A stretch of 64,000 nucleotides of DNA from Argopecten irradians (GCF_041381155.1 NC_091144.1:38405033-38469032); one strand, 5' to 3'. Shown: positions 23,995 to 35,417, counted from the stretch's first letter. Numbers and translations are program-made. Notes: generated by a model from the sequence alone, not told the origin.

Positions 23995-25123
23995 TATTTA
24001 CCTACATTTGTATATCTTTGTACTCTTCAGCAACCAGAATCAACTTAACATCAACGCGACTTTGAACAAGAAATGCGAACATCGGTCATGCATACGGAAT
24101 GCGAAATTTCTAAGAAGACTTCATCAAAAGGTTTAAGGCTTAAGTATATCCGAGCTCAAAAGTTGATCTACTGTGAAGTACCGAAAGTGGGATCCACATT
24201 TTGGTTACGATTTTTAATTCAAATCAGATCAAACACGATTGCAAGTCCCTTTGTTATCAATCCCGAATCTGCTGCAAAGTTAAATGTGAATGACAAGTTA
24301 TCCGATTTAAACAGAAATGACGCGTTGAAAAAATCGACAAAATTTTTATTTGTTCGTCATCCATTTCAACGGATCTACTCTGCGTACATCGATAAGCTTT
24401 TTTCTCCTAACCCTTACTACTGGTCGCATATAGGTGCTTACATCGTCAAGACATTTAGAAACGGTAGTATCGGCTGTGGACATGACGTCACATTTCAGGA
24501 ATTTCTTCAATATGCAGTTCACTCAGAAACAAAACACATACACCAAGATGAACACATTACGTCTATTTGGCAGTTATGCGCTCCCTGCCACGTCAAATAT
24601 AACATAATTGGTAAAATGGAAAGTTTTCAAAACGATACTGAGTATTTTATGAATCATTTAAAACTGGATCGATACAATTTTATACTGAAAAACTTTTCGA
24701 CTGATTCGGCAAATGACGCCCTGTATGATACAAGCATATACTGAAATGCGTTCTAAAGTAAAGGATTGCATTTCTCCGAATGAGGTCGTTAATAGGATAT
24801 GGACGAAATTAAAGATTCGGGGATTCATCGCACCTGACCTTCCTATGCCTATAGAACTCATCACAGCAAACAAAACACGGGTACTTCAGATATTCAAAGA
24901 TGTTTATTTAAAATCAGTTTCTATGCTAGATCACCATGGATTGAAAAGACAAAAACAAACATTTTTTCATCAAGCATTTAGAAAGATATTACCCATAACA
25001 ATGGAAGATTTCAAACGTGCTTTTGAAATGGATTTCAGATTATTTGGTTATGACAGCCAAATACATGATTTATATAAGGATTCGAGATATACCTTCAATA
25101 GTTCAATAATTAACATGTTTTGA
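19860..25123 (+). CDS. Type II membrane carbohydrate sulfotransferase (CHST8-14 / HNK-1 ST-like), frame-disturbed
   Basis: Exon 1B 19,860-19,995, exon 2 21,986-22,254 and a large exon 3 (about 24,038-25,123) join in phases 1 and 0. Exon 1 gives a basic tail CWCRRIYKTY and a membrane anchor (start at 19,860 or the internal ATG at 19,902). Exon 2 is a Ser/Thr/Lys-rich stem. Exon 3 has the 5'-PSB PAPS site LIYCEVPKVGSTFW (24,163) and the 3'-PB site FVRHPFQRIYSAYIDKL (24,346), then the family's C-terminal DFRLFGYD. The enzyme should transfer sulfate from PAPS to a glycan in the Golgi lumen. The frame breaks near 24,713-24,744: the PAPS-site frame stops at 24,744 and the C-terminus continues one base over. 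At the exon 3 start, the acceptors at 24,030 or 24,037 hit early stops, while a weak acceptor at 24,114 keeps phase. With one -1 and one +1 shift the full length would be about 497 residues. It may be a recent pseudogene or contain sequence errors. Confidence 0.75.
20640..20940 (+). repeat. Conserved block, copy B
   Basis: Partner of 14,890-15,185 in opposite orientation. It contains an ATG at about 20,674 (MEGLQIKSDSTELLPDEDCV) but the frame degrades after some 35 codons. It lies in intron 1 of the sulfotransferase gene. Confidence 0.6.
21240..21505. repeat. Imperfect palindrome (~265 bp), MITE-like
   Basis: TAAATTATGAAAG, TTTTTGTTTTAGAAATCATAG and GTGCATCCTTGAACAAAC are mirrored by GTTCAAGGATGCGCTCTATAG, TTTCATAGACAAAAAC and CATAATTTATGC. 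The whole lies in intron 1 of the sulfotransferase gene. Confidence 0.6.
21593..21866 (+). repeat. Tandem direct duplication, ~140 bp x 2
   Basis: Both units carry CCTTTTAATAACTAATTACC-type starts, ACACATAGATTTTCGATTTC and TATGAACGGTCTCT. The second ends about 120 bases before sulfotransferase exon 2. Confidence 0.75.
22940..23710 (+). repeat. Tandem satellite, ~155 bp x 5
   Basis: GTTACCGCTATTTCTCAGAAA recurs at about 22,964, 23,125, 23,281, 23,434 and 23,585. Each is followed by CTGAAGGGATCTGTCTCAAA and TCCTAGGGC words, and most by GGCAGCCATCTTGGATTTTG. The array lies in intron 2 of the sulfotransferase gene. Short open frames in it are repeat products. Confidence 0.85.
23716..23830 (+). 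repeat. Tandem repeat, ~34 bp x 4
   Basis: AGTTTGAAAAGCAGAGAAAA recurs with small variants four times, directly after the 155-bp satellite. Confidence 0.8.
23905..23993 (+). repeat. (TTG)n microsatellite
   Basis: TTG/GTT repeats with a T-rich interruption end about 40 bases before the candidate acceptors of sulfotransferase exon 3. The tract may act as an overlong pyrimidine/GT-rich stretch and affect splicing there. Confidence 0.85.
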
Positions 25124-25129
25124 GTCATG

Positions 25130-26550
25130 AAAAGAAAATTTTAATTAGATTTAATTATTTTATCTTATTCTATTAATTTTCCTAAAACATCGTTTACGGT
25201 ATTTCGCATTCGCATAGTGAAGAGTAATCTGTCATTGAGGCTAAGTATTAAATAAGAAATATGACATTATTTTGTGAACAAAACATTATTTTTTAGTCCT
25301 CTATGAAATATTGACATACTACAACCGGAATACAATAGCAAATTATAATTTAAGAAAGAGCATGGAATACAATTAAGACAAAATACACATGGATCCGGAT
25401 CAGACAAGTGCAGGATTTGACTTGTTGATTAATATAAAAAATATATTAATATTGTTATAAAGTTTTGCTTTACAACTTGTCGATATCGATTCGATCATGG
25501 CGATCAGTAACGTTTCAAAACACCTTTAAACCATGCCTGAATACTTTGGATGTAAAAACAGTTTTGAATCTGGATTTTAATTTGTGTCCGGAAATCTGAT
25601 TATATTTAAGAAAGGCATGTAAATGCTATCAAATATTACATATATATTATTATATTGTGTCAGAGAAAACGACGTGAGTTGTGCTCACAAAATAATGACA
25701 TAACAAAGGATACCTAACTACCCGAAAGGAAAGTAACTCTGTAATTTCCAAAGACAGAATAGTGAAAGGGAAGAGGAAAATAGTCTTCGAGAACGTTTCT
25801 CAAATGACCCGACCGCAGTGACGTATCAGCAATTGTAGAAATTATGTTTGTTCTCTGTTTATTTTTACAGACACTATCCAACAAACAAAAACTGTTACAT
25901 AAACTCCTGCCATAAATTAAGAATCTTACATGAGTGGCCTTGTGATATGATATTTATCAAAATAGTTCAATAATTAAAAAACTGTTTTCATTGGTTCATG
26001 ACTAAATTTACTTGTATATCAGTGAGATCAAAATTGACTTTAAAAACTACCGTTTTCAAATACAAAACCTTGCTTAGCTTTACCAAACATTAATTCAAAG
26101 TTCTTTATGTCAATTTTAAAGTTTAAAAAATAAGGAAAATAAAAGAAAAAAAACATTTTTTAAAATATATATAAAGCTGAAATTGGTTAGCTTTTTAATC
26201 TGTTATCATCAACGGGCTTATGAAACTATCTAGGCAGTCTGTCGTCTCGAAATACACTTGTATATTGAATATTGTCGAGAGTTCTACAGTAATTATAATA
26301 ATGTTGACATAACAATGGCTTTGACAATTAGAAGCGAGCCTAATACACTCGTACACACGCGTGTACATGCGTGTGCCAGTCAACTATCTGTTGTCGGTAG
26401 TCACTTAAACTTGACCAGCTGCAGACCCCATAGCACTAAACCAGTTTATAATGTCTTCCGTTTTTACTACAAACTAAATGATGAAATTTTGCACATAGAT
26501 GCATTATAATATGACAAATAACATGTCTTTTGTTGTCGTTATGTTTTTAA
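25130..26550. other. Downstream flank of the sulfotransferase gene
   Basis: No gene supported. It includes a reversed, degraded R2 fragment at about 25,664-25,770 (GAGAAAACGACGTGAG, ACTCTGTAATTTCCAAAGAC). No clear AATAAA lies soon after the stop at 25,123. Confidence 0.4.
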
Positions 26551-26559
26551 AGTATTTCC

Positions 26560-27195
26560 AATTTTACGATGTGTTGTCAGTATACCGTCACGGCACGCCC
26601 GATCTATCTTTGGCCAGCGGCCGATTTCAGACTATTCAAGTCGCTCCATATAATTACTTCATTTTTGCACCAATCTTTAAAAACTTGGGTTGGATGTCAT
26701 GTTTAGCTACACAACATATTGAAATGCTTCGTCGACGCTGTAAACTAAAAACATTGCCAACGGATAGACTTTTATAAAAAGTGTGTAAATGGTCCGAAAT
26801 GTATGACAGATCATGGGACTCGAAGGCAAACAAACTGGCTTCTAAATATAATGTATTTAATGTCAAAAACCGTGCTACATCTATACGTACTGCTATGAAG
26901 TCTATTAAGCAGTGTGTATTATATATGATGAGCAGACCTGGTTCACGGAAATATGAAATTATAATAGAAATGTAAACGGAAATAAGCTAAGGACATATAG
27001 AACATTTAAGAAAGATTAAAAAATCGAAAGTTATGTTTCCTGCATTATTGCTAGAGGTCATCGTAGCGTTCTTGCTAAGTTGCGTTGTGGCCATTGAATA
27101 TAGAGACAGGGCGTTATTGTAAGCCTCCAATGCCTTTTAACGAAAGAACTCGACCATTTTGTGAAGAAATCATTGAGTTTGAAGGGTTTTTTTAA
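26560..27195 (+). pseudogene. LINE reverse-transcriptase C-terminal remnant
   Basis: Frames at 26,560-26,777 and 26,781-26,975 read through LGWMSCLATQHIEMLRRRCK and KVCKWSEMYDRSWDSKANKL, the thumb/C-terminal layout (GDMGW..., W/C-rich helices) of non-LTR retrotransposon polyproteins. Further on, at about 27,020-27,185, RSVLAKLRCGHW, IETGRY and EIIEFE match the usual HRSVLAKLRCGILPLHIETGRF ... EDEFHF tail in broken form. Several stops and shifts are present and no RT catalytic motif remains, so this is a 5'-truncated, decayed copy. The clade cannot be assigned. Confidence 0.55.
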
Positions 27196-27479
27196 CTTTA
27201 AAGCGTATTGTGATTTAAGGAAAACTGACATAATTGATAAAAGCAGTCACATAGGGGGAACAATCAAACTGAGATTACGAAAACGCAACGAGTCTTTAGA
27301 CGATTCAGAACTATGAAAGCCAGCTAACTAGCAGTTGTGGAGACATTTTGTAGCCGACGCGATTTGTCAAGGCTTCTTAGATTTCATTGAAATGATGACG
27401 AAAGAAGCTGTCCAATGGCCATGGCTTAACCAGAAATAGATGATTGAAATCTCCTTGATCTGTTCACTTACTAAGGTAA

Positions 27480-29100
27480 TTGATAGTGTGTTAAATGCAT
27501 AAAAAAAGTATTCGATTCAAAAGCATCAGTGCTTATTCAACGTTTTTAATACTAGAAACCACTATTTTTTCACGAGGTAATTGGTTTTTGCGATTTTAAA
27601 TGTTTCGGAATTTTTTATAAAACGTTTAAATCGAAAATTTATGTATTTGCGAATATTTTGAAAATAATGAAGACACGAAATAGTGTATATAAACGCAAAA
27701 ATAAAGTGGGTTGTTTTTAGTATTCAATAGACTTGTTTTTCATAATTGTGCTCGACATCTGTTCAAAACATTGCGGGTAATTATTTTCTTCTCGATTTCC
27801 TATCACACGCGAAATATATGAACATTAATCGTACGTGACAATAAGCTGTTTTACTGTAATTTACTTACACAAACAAGTTTCAAATTCGAGAATCTTTATT
27901 CATGAAATGTAACACTATATTTTGATCCTGTGCACTTTCTTTTGACATCTTAGGTCGATGAACACTGCTAGTCTAAAGAATTAACTGTAAAAAAAGAAGA
28001 AAAAAAAGACATTGTTATTACATTGAAGAGAGAAAAAACCTATTATAGTGATTGACTAAGGTAAGGTACTGATAAGTCATTATATTTCGTGGGGGTTTAA
28101 TTTTGTTTTTGTGGTTTTCGTTTTTGGAGCAATAAAAATTAGTCCCCACGAAATGTTTACCTTTTTTTATTAGACAAAGGGAAAGAAATAAAACCAACTT
28201 GTTGCAGACGAGTTGGTATAATATAAATATAAGTATAATATTTGGTGATGATTCATATTTGGTTTTTCAGAGGTGTAATTCAAGCCTCATTCAATACTTC
28301 AAATATTTTTTTTTCAAAGTTGCCTATAGTTAAATAATCCAATACATTGTATCTACATTTTACAGGTATCGACTAATCCCACAACCGACTTAGCTTATAT
28401 CGAAGAAAGTGATTTCCATCATATCTATATTTTTATGTCTGCTGTTTTGTAGATTCTTATTGTCTAACTTCTTTATATATGTTAGTGTAATAGTGCTGTG
28501 TTTTCCAAAAAAAATCAATGTGATTTTTACTCATTTACAATCCAAAATGGGAATATGAATTATGTTCTATTCATTTGTATATCTGTCTATCTGTCCATCA
28601 CGGTTTTTTTCCGCAATTTATCAAAATTGAAACTTTTTTTTAGAAAGTGTCTTTACAAAAACGTAAATGTTGACCGATATCCGCGACTGTGTCAGTAGAT
28701 ATAACTGCATCATGAAGTACCTGATGCATATCTTACCGACCTACATTTATGTAGGAACATCTAAATATGACTTACCATTGCTTTTCCACTCTCTACAATT
28801 TGCGCGAATGTCCTATTTTGAATAGTGAGATTACAAAATGGTAATTAAAGTTCGATTACTAAAAAGACATTCCGGTATAATTAACCTTAGTAATCAGGAC
28901 CCATCGAATCTGGTTGAGAAATTCGTTTGTACAACTTTTAAAATAAGTTTGATATTGACCAATGTCAAAAAAAACATGGTCTGATCACGTAATATAGGAT
29001 CCCTGAGATCACCATACGTCATCCTAAGCACCTTCTTATACAATCTATTGATATTGATTTTGCCTCTGATGCAATTATAAATTCAAGACACCAAATGAAT
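27480..29100. other. Intergenic, no gene seen
   Basis: AT-rich sequence with a small inverted repeat at 28,083-28,160 (ATTTCGTGGGG with CCCCACGAAAT). No exon or family motif recognised. Confidence 0.45.
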
Positions 29101-30300
29101 TTCAGTAATATGTATTACTATTTTTTCCTGATCGATGCTCTGGGACACGTCTCGGACAGTCTGCCTGAGTGAAGCCTCCCAAGATAGCCTCTACTCGTAA
29201 AGGTGTAATTAGAGGACGTAAATGCACCACGCTTGACAGGGACTGTCGCGGAAGGTTTGACTGAGAGGCCACCACAGAGGTTGATCCAAAAGAGGAGACA
29301 ACAATTCTGGATTCCAAGGCTGCCTCGGCGGCCACAAGGGAACTATGAGAAGTAGAGAGTATAATTGCTCTCGAAATTTCTGGAGCACCCTGCCGACGGC
29401 TGACGACGCCAGGAGAGGGGTATCGGCCAGGATGCTCAAACAGTCTGAAAGATGTTTGTCTTGGATAATCAATACATCTTCTGGCAAAGCAACATAACCT
29501 TGATGACGAGCGCGTAAATTACATAAAGTTTGATGACTCCTTGCCTCTCCAGGTTAGCAACAACAGTTGTCCGTTGTCCGTCGCCAGGCAGATAACCTGA
29601 GACTATAGGAAAGATTGCAGAGCCAGTAGAAAAGATCTCATCTCTAGTACACTTATGTGCTCCACAAGCAGACCCCAACTTTTGTAATGGAAGCATCCGC
29701 TGCAGAAACACCGGAGACACCAGCATAACTATGAATACAAAACTCACTTATTTGGACACAACTAACAGCAAGCCCTGAAATGAATTGCAGAGTCAGTTCG
29801 GCGTCAGAGCGTGCCAACTCTGTTCCGCCAGAGAACCAGACTGATGCTGGGACGAACAAAACGCCTTCTTACAGTCTAACGCAACCAACAGGCCAGTAAG
29901 GGAATGAAACAAGACAATTCTCCAACGAGTCCTAGGACCTGTTTGAAATGGCATTACACCTACCCCTGTTAGAAGACTTGGCCTTCGCACCTGAGTAGAT
30001 CCCAGACAGTTAGCGTCAAAGCATGCCAACTCTGAGAACCAGACAAATGCTGGGACGAAGAAACGCCTCATTACGGCCAAACGAAACAGCTGATACAGGA
30101 AGGTAATTAGACAAGACTATCTGCCAATGTGTCTGTTGGAAATAGCATTACTTTTACTCGTACCCATGTTAGAAGATTTGGCCTTCCTACCTGAGCGTTG
30201 AGACTTCTTAGAGCAAGGACGGTCCAAAGGGCATAAAAATGGGGGTCGAATCACTATCAAAATTATCGTATACATCGATAGCATAGCGATGTTGACCAAT
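29100..30300 (-). other. GC-richer, coding-like block of unknown origin
   Basis: Base composition rises clearly above the surroundings. The minus strand carries several adjoining partial frames, for example LPEDVLIIQDKHLSDCLSIL near 29,470 and a Lys/Arg/Ser-rich KKSQRSGRKAKSSN near 30,210. A ~245-base unit is tandemly duplicated (about 29,795-30,180; GCATGCCAACTCTG and GAACCAGACTGATGCTGGGAC words in both). The frames are interrupted. A basic, low-complexity frame next to a longer acidic one would suit an old retroelement gag-like fossil, but I cannot place the family. No splice-consistent host gene was found. Confidence 0.4.
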
Positions 30301-31325
30301 ACGAATCATGGTATACTATATTAACTAGCAGGGTTATCATTGTTAACAAAAAACGAACACCATATGAAATTAGAAATGAATACACAATTTTCTCACTTAC
30401 TGCAAGAAAACATCCAATAAAGTTTAGCAAACAACATATGTTTAACACAGACACGGCCAAATGAATGGAAAACAAACAATAATTACTGTTGTAAAAGGCA
30501 TGTAAATTAATTCAAACTAATTAATTCAAAAATAACACTGTAATAACGACACTTTGCAAAAACTCTTACCATTCAACTCGACCGACGCCATGAAAAAGAA
30601 TGATGTAATTCCGGTCGTGAAGCATAGGTAGGTAAAATGGAGGGGAGGGGGGGGGTCTCCTACGGGATCTTTCAGGATTTTTTCGTTTAAAATTATTTTA
30701 AAAAGTGAATAGGAAACTGCGGAAGACATATGCATGCCAAAGTTGTGGTGATGCATTACTTGAATGCAAAATGTGTTTTTCATGGAAACAGTCAAAATAC
30801 TTATTCATATCTATATGATATACAGGCATTGTATGTAGTATTTCCGTCGATTATCAACAGAAGAATGTATGCACTGTATAATTCTTTGTTTTTAATACCT
30901 TATCTATGTTAGATTGAAACATACCAGCATGAATCACTTTTACACAATTACTAGTTTATGATTAATAGTTTAATTATATGTCTTTCAATAGATAAACTAA
31001 ATAAGCGTATGCCTTCGGCGATCGCAACTAATTATGGCGACTGACCGAAGGGATCATTCACGCAATATGCATAGCAGTTCATTATAACATTTCAGGGGTA
31101 AAGAAGAATCTCTCAACATCCCAGTAAAACTAAGACGTTAGTAGATATATATTGCTTTTACAATTTAAGACGAAAACATATTGCTCGCGAAAGTAGTTAG
31201 CATTTTTTCATGTATTTTCATACATTGCATTCTCATTTAATGTTCACTTAGAGTGAATTGTCTCTTTAAGGATTATAACTTGAATATATGTTTTATGTTA
31301 CTGAGAAATAACACAAAAATATGAG
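30300..31325. other. Intergenic
   Basis: No gene seen. A G-run (GGAGGGGAGGGGGGGGGTC) lies at about 30,639-30,657. Confidence 0.4.
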
Positions 31326-31331
31326 TTTATT
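31326..31331 (-). terminator. Polyadenylation signal of PGRP gene 1
   Basis: AATAAA on the minus strand, about 109 bases after the stop codon at 31,440. It is the first such hexamer after the gene. Confidence 0.5.
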
Positions 31332-31439
31332 CTAGACCAACAGTCATCTGTTTTTATCAAAAATAATAAGTAAGATCCGGGTTTGACAATTCTTTTAATT
31401 CAATTTTTGTTTTATCAAAAATAATAGGTAAACATTTCA

Positions 31440-34152
31440 TTAACATTGTATGGTCGCCATGCGAGTAGAGTTATACCTAGTCCAGTTTCTAATCTCTTTA
31501 TATAGATTATCTCCTGGACACTCTGTAGTCCCAACGTCTCGGTGACCAAAGAGGCTGTAAGTCCCCTTGATGTAACCTTTTTCGACTCCGCACTGGGCCA
31601 GTGCCTTTGCGGCGTTCAGGGCGCTCTCGGGAGGTAGCGTCTCCATGAAGTTTCCCATGAAGGACGCCGCGTATGCGCAGCTGTTGTAGTGCAGTGTATG
31701 GGCGCCTACAACTCCCCAGCCTCTCCCCTCATACACTTGTCCATCCTGACCAATCAGAAAACTGTAACCTATGTCACTATAACCTGAAAAGGAATGGAAA
31801 TCACAAAGGTAATATAGTTTTCATAATTTTCATGTTATTCTTTCAATGGAACTATTTCACGTACCATGTGATACCTGATAACGTTTGTGCGGGACTATTA
31901 TTTCCGTTGGTGATGGAATGACGTCAAAAGATGATATCCCGCGCTAACCTCATTTCAGCGAGAACAGAAAGTTACATTCAATCTCTACTGGAGTTACTAG
32001 TTCCGCACAAACATTATCGGTTATCGCATTGGTACATGAATCAGTCTTTTTGTAATTTTTATTTGTTGTCTAATTCAATTTTATCAACAGAAGAAATTAA
32101 GTTACTCATTTTTTTTTAAATTTTAACTCAGTATCTTAAATTAGCATTTTCTATCTATAAAAAATAATCATTTGTGAGAAACGTAATTGTCTCCAAAATA
32201 TATATAACTTACTAAAAATGTGTTATTTTGTTTAAAATAATTATTTCCTGTAAAACGCTGAAATAAAAGTGAATGACGTTTAAAATGTTTTAAAATGTAA
32301 AAATGTCCTTTGTGTAAAATTGAGAGTGCACATCTGAAACTATGTTGCAAAATAATTAATCAATTATAACATGCAATTCGCAAAGATAAACACTCACGAA
32401 TATTCCTATGTTTATAGTAACGATAAATGAAGAAGTTATTATGACATTTAATTAAGACAGATGAAGGAATTTCGGTTTACCTCTAGTATCCATGTGGTAA
32501 TTTTGAACACCTTTGAGCACGCTTGCACATTCAGTTTCCGTATGACACGTTCGACCTGCCGTGTGGTGAACAAAGAACAGATTAACACTATGTCCCAATG
32601 TCGTTCGCTGAGCTGGCCTTCTTGCACCCCATGTGTCGCGGCTAATCACATGTATGTTGTCGCAGATTGAATTTGAAGCTCCTTCTGAAACACCGTGTAA
32701 GTATAGTCATTTTAAGTTAACTAATCTCTTAATAAACAATTATTGTTGAAAAGACCAGTTGACATATTATCAAAGACACTATAAAAACAAAGATATGAAA
32801 AGGCGTAATCATGATATATGAAATGGAAATATACCACATACTCAACCATTATGAATCATTATACATGTACTCAACTAATATATATATATTTCGTACATGT
32901 CATTCCAATCTAGTAGAGTTCCTTCCCTTCGTTCAGACTTTACCGGGCCTTGTGTACAGAGTTTGAACGAAAGGAAAGGAACTCTGGTAGATCGGATGAT
33001 ATAAGATAAACATAATATAAGTTAAATGTCTAACTTCCGAAATAAGACTTCGGTTTGTTTTTTCATGTTTCAATCAAGGTGAAACCTAACCTTAATAATG
33101 TTCTCCTATAATATGTCCTGAAAGCGAGGAATGGAAATTCCACGAATTTGCTTGTTTTACACATATTCTATATATTTAAGCTAGAACCTTGGTTTTTGTT
33201 AATTTGTGATTATTATTAGCTGAAAATAGATCCTTGAATAGGTCGATGAACTACTGAAATGTACAAGATAAAATACTGTTAAATCTCGAAAACTTCTCAG
33301 TTCTCTCATTGTAAGACGAAGTCCTCATCATTCTTAATCCATTTAAATTCCATATTTTCTTGATGCACTTTTTTTTCTTTAATATATCGATACGAAATTA
33401 TATCAGCCAATTAAATGCGACGTTACGAATGGCGACATCATTTGTACATTTTGAGGCAATTGGAACTCCTTGGATGCTTGACATGTACAGTTACGACTGC
33501 GTTTTGAAATGAAAACACAACAATTCATGAAAAAATACCTGTGTGGTGAGATGTGCAGCACCGATTAGTGGAGCCTCCATTACACTTCCCTGTGAAGTAC
33601 GATCCAGAACAGTAAAGATGGTCGTCCTGACAGATCCCTCCTATCGCACTACATGGATCTACGAAAATTGTTACGGTATCATCACAATTGTATTCGTTAT
33701 AGGGTTGTGTTTTATAATTTAACGTCCTATCAACAGCCAGGGTCATGCAAGGACGTGCCAGGTTTATTGGTGGAGGAAAGCCGGAGTACTCGGATAAAAA
33801 CCATCGACCAGTGGTCAGTACCTGTCAACTCCCCAAATGGGATTCGAACTTGAGACCCAGAGGTGGAAGGCTTGTGGTAATATGTCGAGACATTTGTTAT
33901 AAGCGGGTTCATTTCTTATATAAGTAATGATTATTGTAACATATGTGTTGTTAAGAACTACCTAAAAAAATGACAACATTTATCATAATAAACTAATTAT
34001 CATGTGAATATATACACAATGTATACCTGATGATGGCACACAACATCTCCTTGAGGCAGATCCGGAACACATGTTGCTGACGTAGTTACCGGAACAGGAA
34101 GTGCTGTCATCTTGGCAAGTTCCGCCGGCATTCAAACAAAGCGTGTCGGACC
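31440..34152 (-). CDS. Peptidoglycan recognition protein with two N-terminal six-Cys modules (PGRP gene 1)
   Basis: Minus-strand exons 34,152-34,027, 33,658-33,539, 32,684-32,481 and 31,783-31,440 all join in phase 1. The first two each encode one Cys-rich module with identical spacing C-x6-C-x6-C-x8-C-x7-CC and the shared CQDD...CSG.Y core. The last two encode a complete PGRP domain: HVISRDTWGARRP, LFFVHHTAG, QNYHMDTRG, DIGYSFLIGQDGQVYEGRGW and FGHRDVGTTECPG. The zinc-ligand histidines (HH, GHRD), the Tyr of DIGYSF and the Thr/Cys of TECPG are all present, so N-acetylmuramoyl-L-alanine amidase activity is expected. Similar six-Cys modules, called defensin-like in oyster PGRPs, are known. About 264 residues are covered. 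The signal-peptide exon upstream of 34,152 (it must end in phase 1) was not found. Likely a secreted antibacterial effector. Confidence 0.88.
32905..33000. repeat. Inverted repeat in PGRP gene 1 intron
   Basis: CCAATCTAGTAGAGTTCCTT followed by CGTTCAGACT is mirrored by AGTTTGAACG and GGAACTCTGGTAGATCGG. The arms are about 36 bases around a ~20-base loop, a hairpin or MITE remnant. Confidence 0.7.
33718..33912 (-). repeat. R5 repeat, tRNA-like SINE family, near full
   Basis: Left end AACGTCCTATCAACAGCCAG, middle GGAGGAAAGCCGGAGTACTC, right part GGGATTCGAACTTGAGACCC resembling an inverted pol III B box. The GTCCTAT/GGACGT end recurs at 35,625-35,690 and 56,515-56,590. From memory this is an abundant bivalve repeat. 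It lies between the two Cys-module exons of PGRP gene 1. Confidence 0.6.
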
Positions 34153-34199
34153 CTTAAACAATGATAAAACCAATCGTTATGTATTAAGATATGTACATA

Positions 34200-34362
34200 G
34201 ATGATATAACAAGAGTGACTAAGTGATATGAAATTTATCAAACGAGTTCAATAATTTAAAATGCCACGAGCCTTTCGCCACGAGCCTTTAAGCGAGTTAC
34301 ATAACAGATTATTTCATTAATTTCATATCACATAGTCACGAGTGTAAGATTCTATTTATCAC
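34200..34362. repeat. Inverted-repeat element upstream of PGRP gene 1 exons
   Basis: AAGAGTGACTAAGTGATATG followed by AAATTTAT pairs with TTAATTTCATATCACATAGTC and ACGAGTG. The arms are about 30 bases, with a CCACGAGCCTTT direct repeat in the centre. Confidence 0.6.
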
Positions 34363-35132
34363 ATAACTTTTATTGATAGAAATATAAGCAAAACTTTAGA
34401 TTTCATCTCTATATAAAACAGAAGAAATCAGGCTCGGATGTGACGTTTGTGTCTACTGAGACAACATCTGACGTCATAATAGTTTTATTACACTTGTGTC
34501 TTACGATATTTATGACATGGCTGGACGGGCTAGTTCTGTGATAAATATTGGTTATTACATCATTTATAACAGCATTTTTCTTTCCATTTAAGCGACATGA
34601 TCATATGACTGGAAACAAACACGAAGAAATAATATTACGTGAAAGTGAAATATAAAGTGATAGAATTTTTTCTCTACCAATACAATTATTCAAAATATTA
34701 TTTGAAAACCCTGAGATTTGATATTAATAAAATATTTGCTTAATGTAAGTTTAAAAGGTCTGCTAAAAAGCTTTAATGTTATAGTTAAAAATTGATTCTC
34801 GCGTATACAAGTGATATTTTTCAACCACGAAACCGGAAAATTTATTACCATGTGCATTTTTTGTGGATATATATGAGGAAAATCAATAAAAATGGTAGCA
34901 TATATTACAGAATAACTCCACAGTCATTAGTATCTCAATCGAATCTCGAAACGAATAAACTGGATCATCAGCATTGACATTCCATTAGGATTGTCACGTG
35001 ATCATTTCAGTCCTGTCACATACGGTCTAGGGCCCGTCAACAGGGTCAGAGGTAATGTTTACAGATTTTACATGAGAAAATACATCGTTAGTATTGTTAC
35101 TCTTGTGAATATAAATAGTGAACTTTACCACT

Positions 35133-35152
35133 AGGCAACTCCTTTTATACAT
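35133..35152 (-). promoter_or_regulatory. TATA-like box, minus strand
   Basis: The minus strand reads GTATGTATAAAAGGAGTTGC, a good TATAAAAG match about 980 bases upstream of the first located PGRP gene 1 exon. No signal-peptide exon was found directly downstream of it, so its assignment is weak. Confidence 0.2.
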
Positions 35153-35417
35153 ACTATATTGATTTCAGGTCGATAAGCCTCAAATGATATGACTATTCTT
35201 TGATCCAGTAGATATCACGCTTCGTCTAGATACCAACAAGGGGTAATTAAATGCACTTATAATGTAAAAAAATCGTGTGCGTGATGTGATATAACTATAT
35301 ATAATAAGAAATAGGCATACCCTGCTTGGGTGCTTCAGCAATCGACCGAAACCAACCATTGTTGACACCTTAAGCCAAAAAAATAATACGTCTGTTTAGG
35401 GTTACCCGACCGACCCT

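Noticed and set aside
24073-24744. A complete short sulfotransferase starting at the ATG at 24,073 and ending at 24,744
   Set aside because: It would lack a membrane anchor and the family's conserved C-terminal part, which follows at once in the next frame.
35180-35368. Missing signal-peptide exon of PGRP gene 1 (minus-strand frame starting MVGFGRLLKHPSR)
   Set aside because: The stretch before the possible donor is basic and not hydrophobic, and it would end in phase 0 while the next exon needs phase 1.
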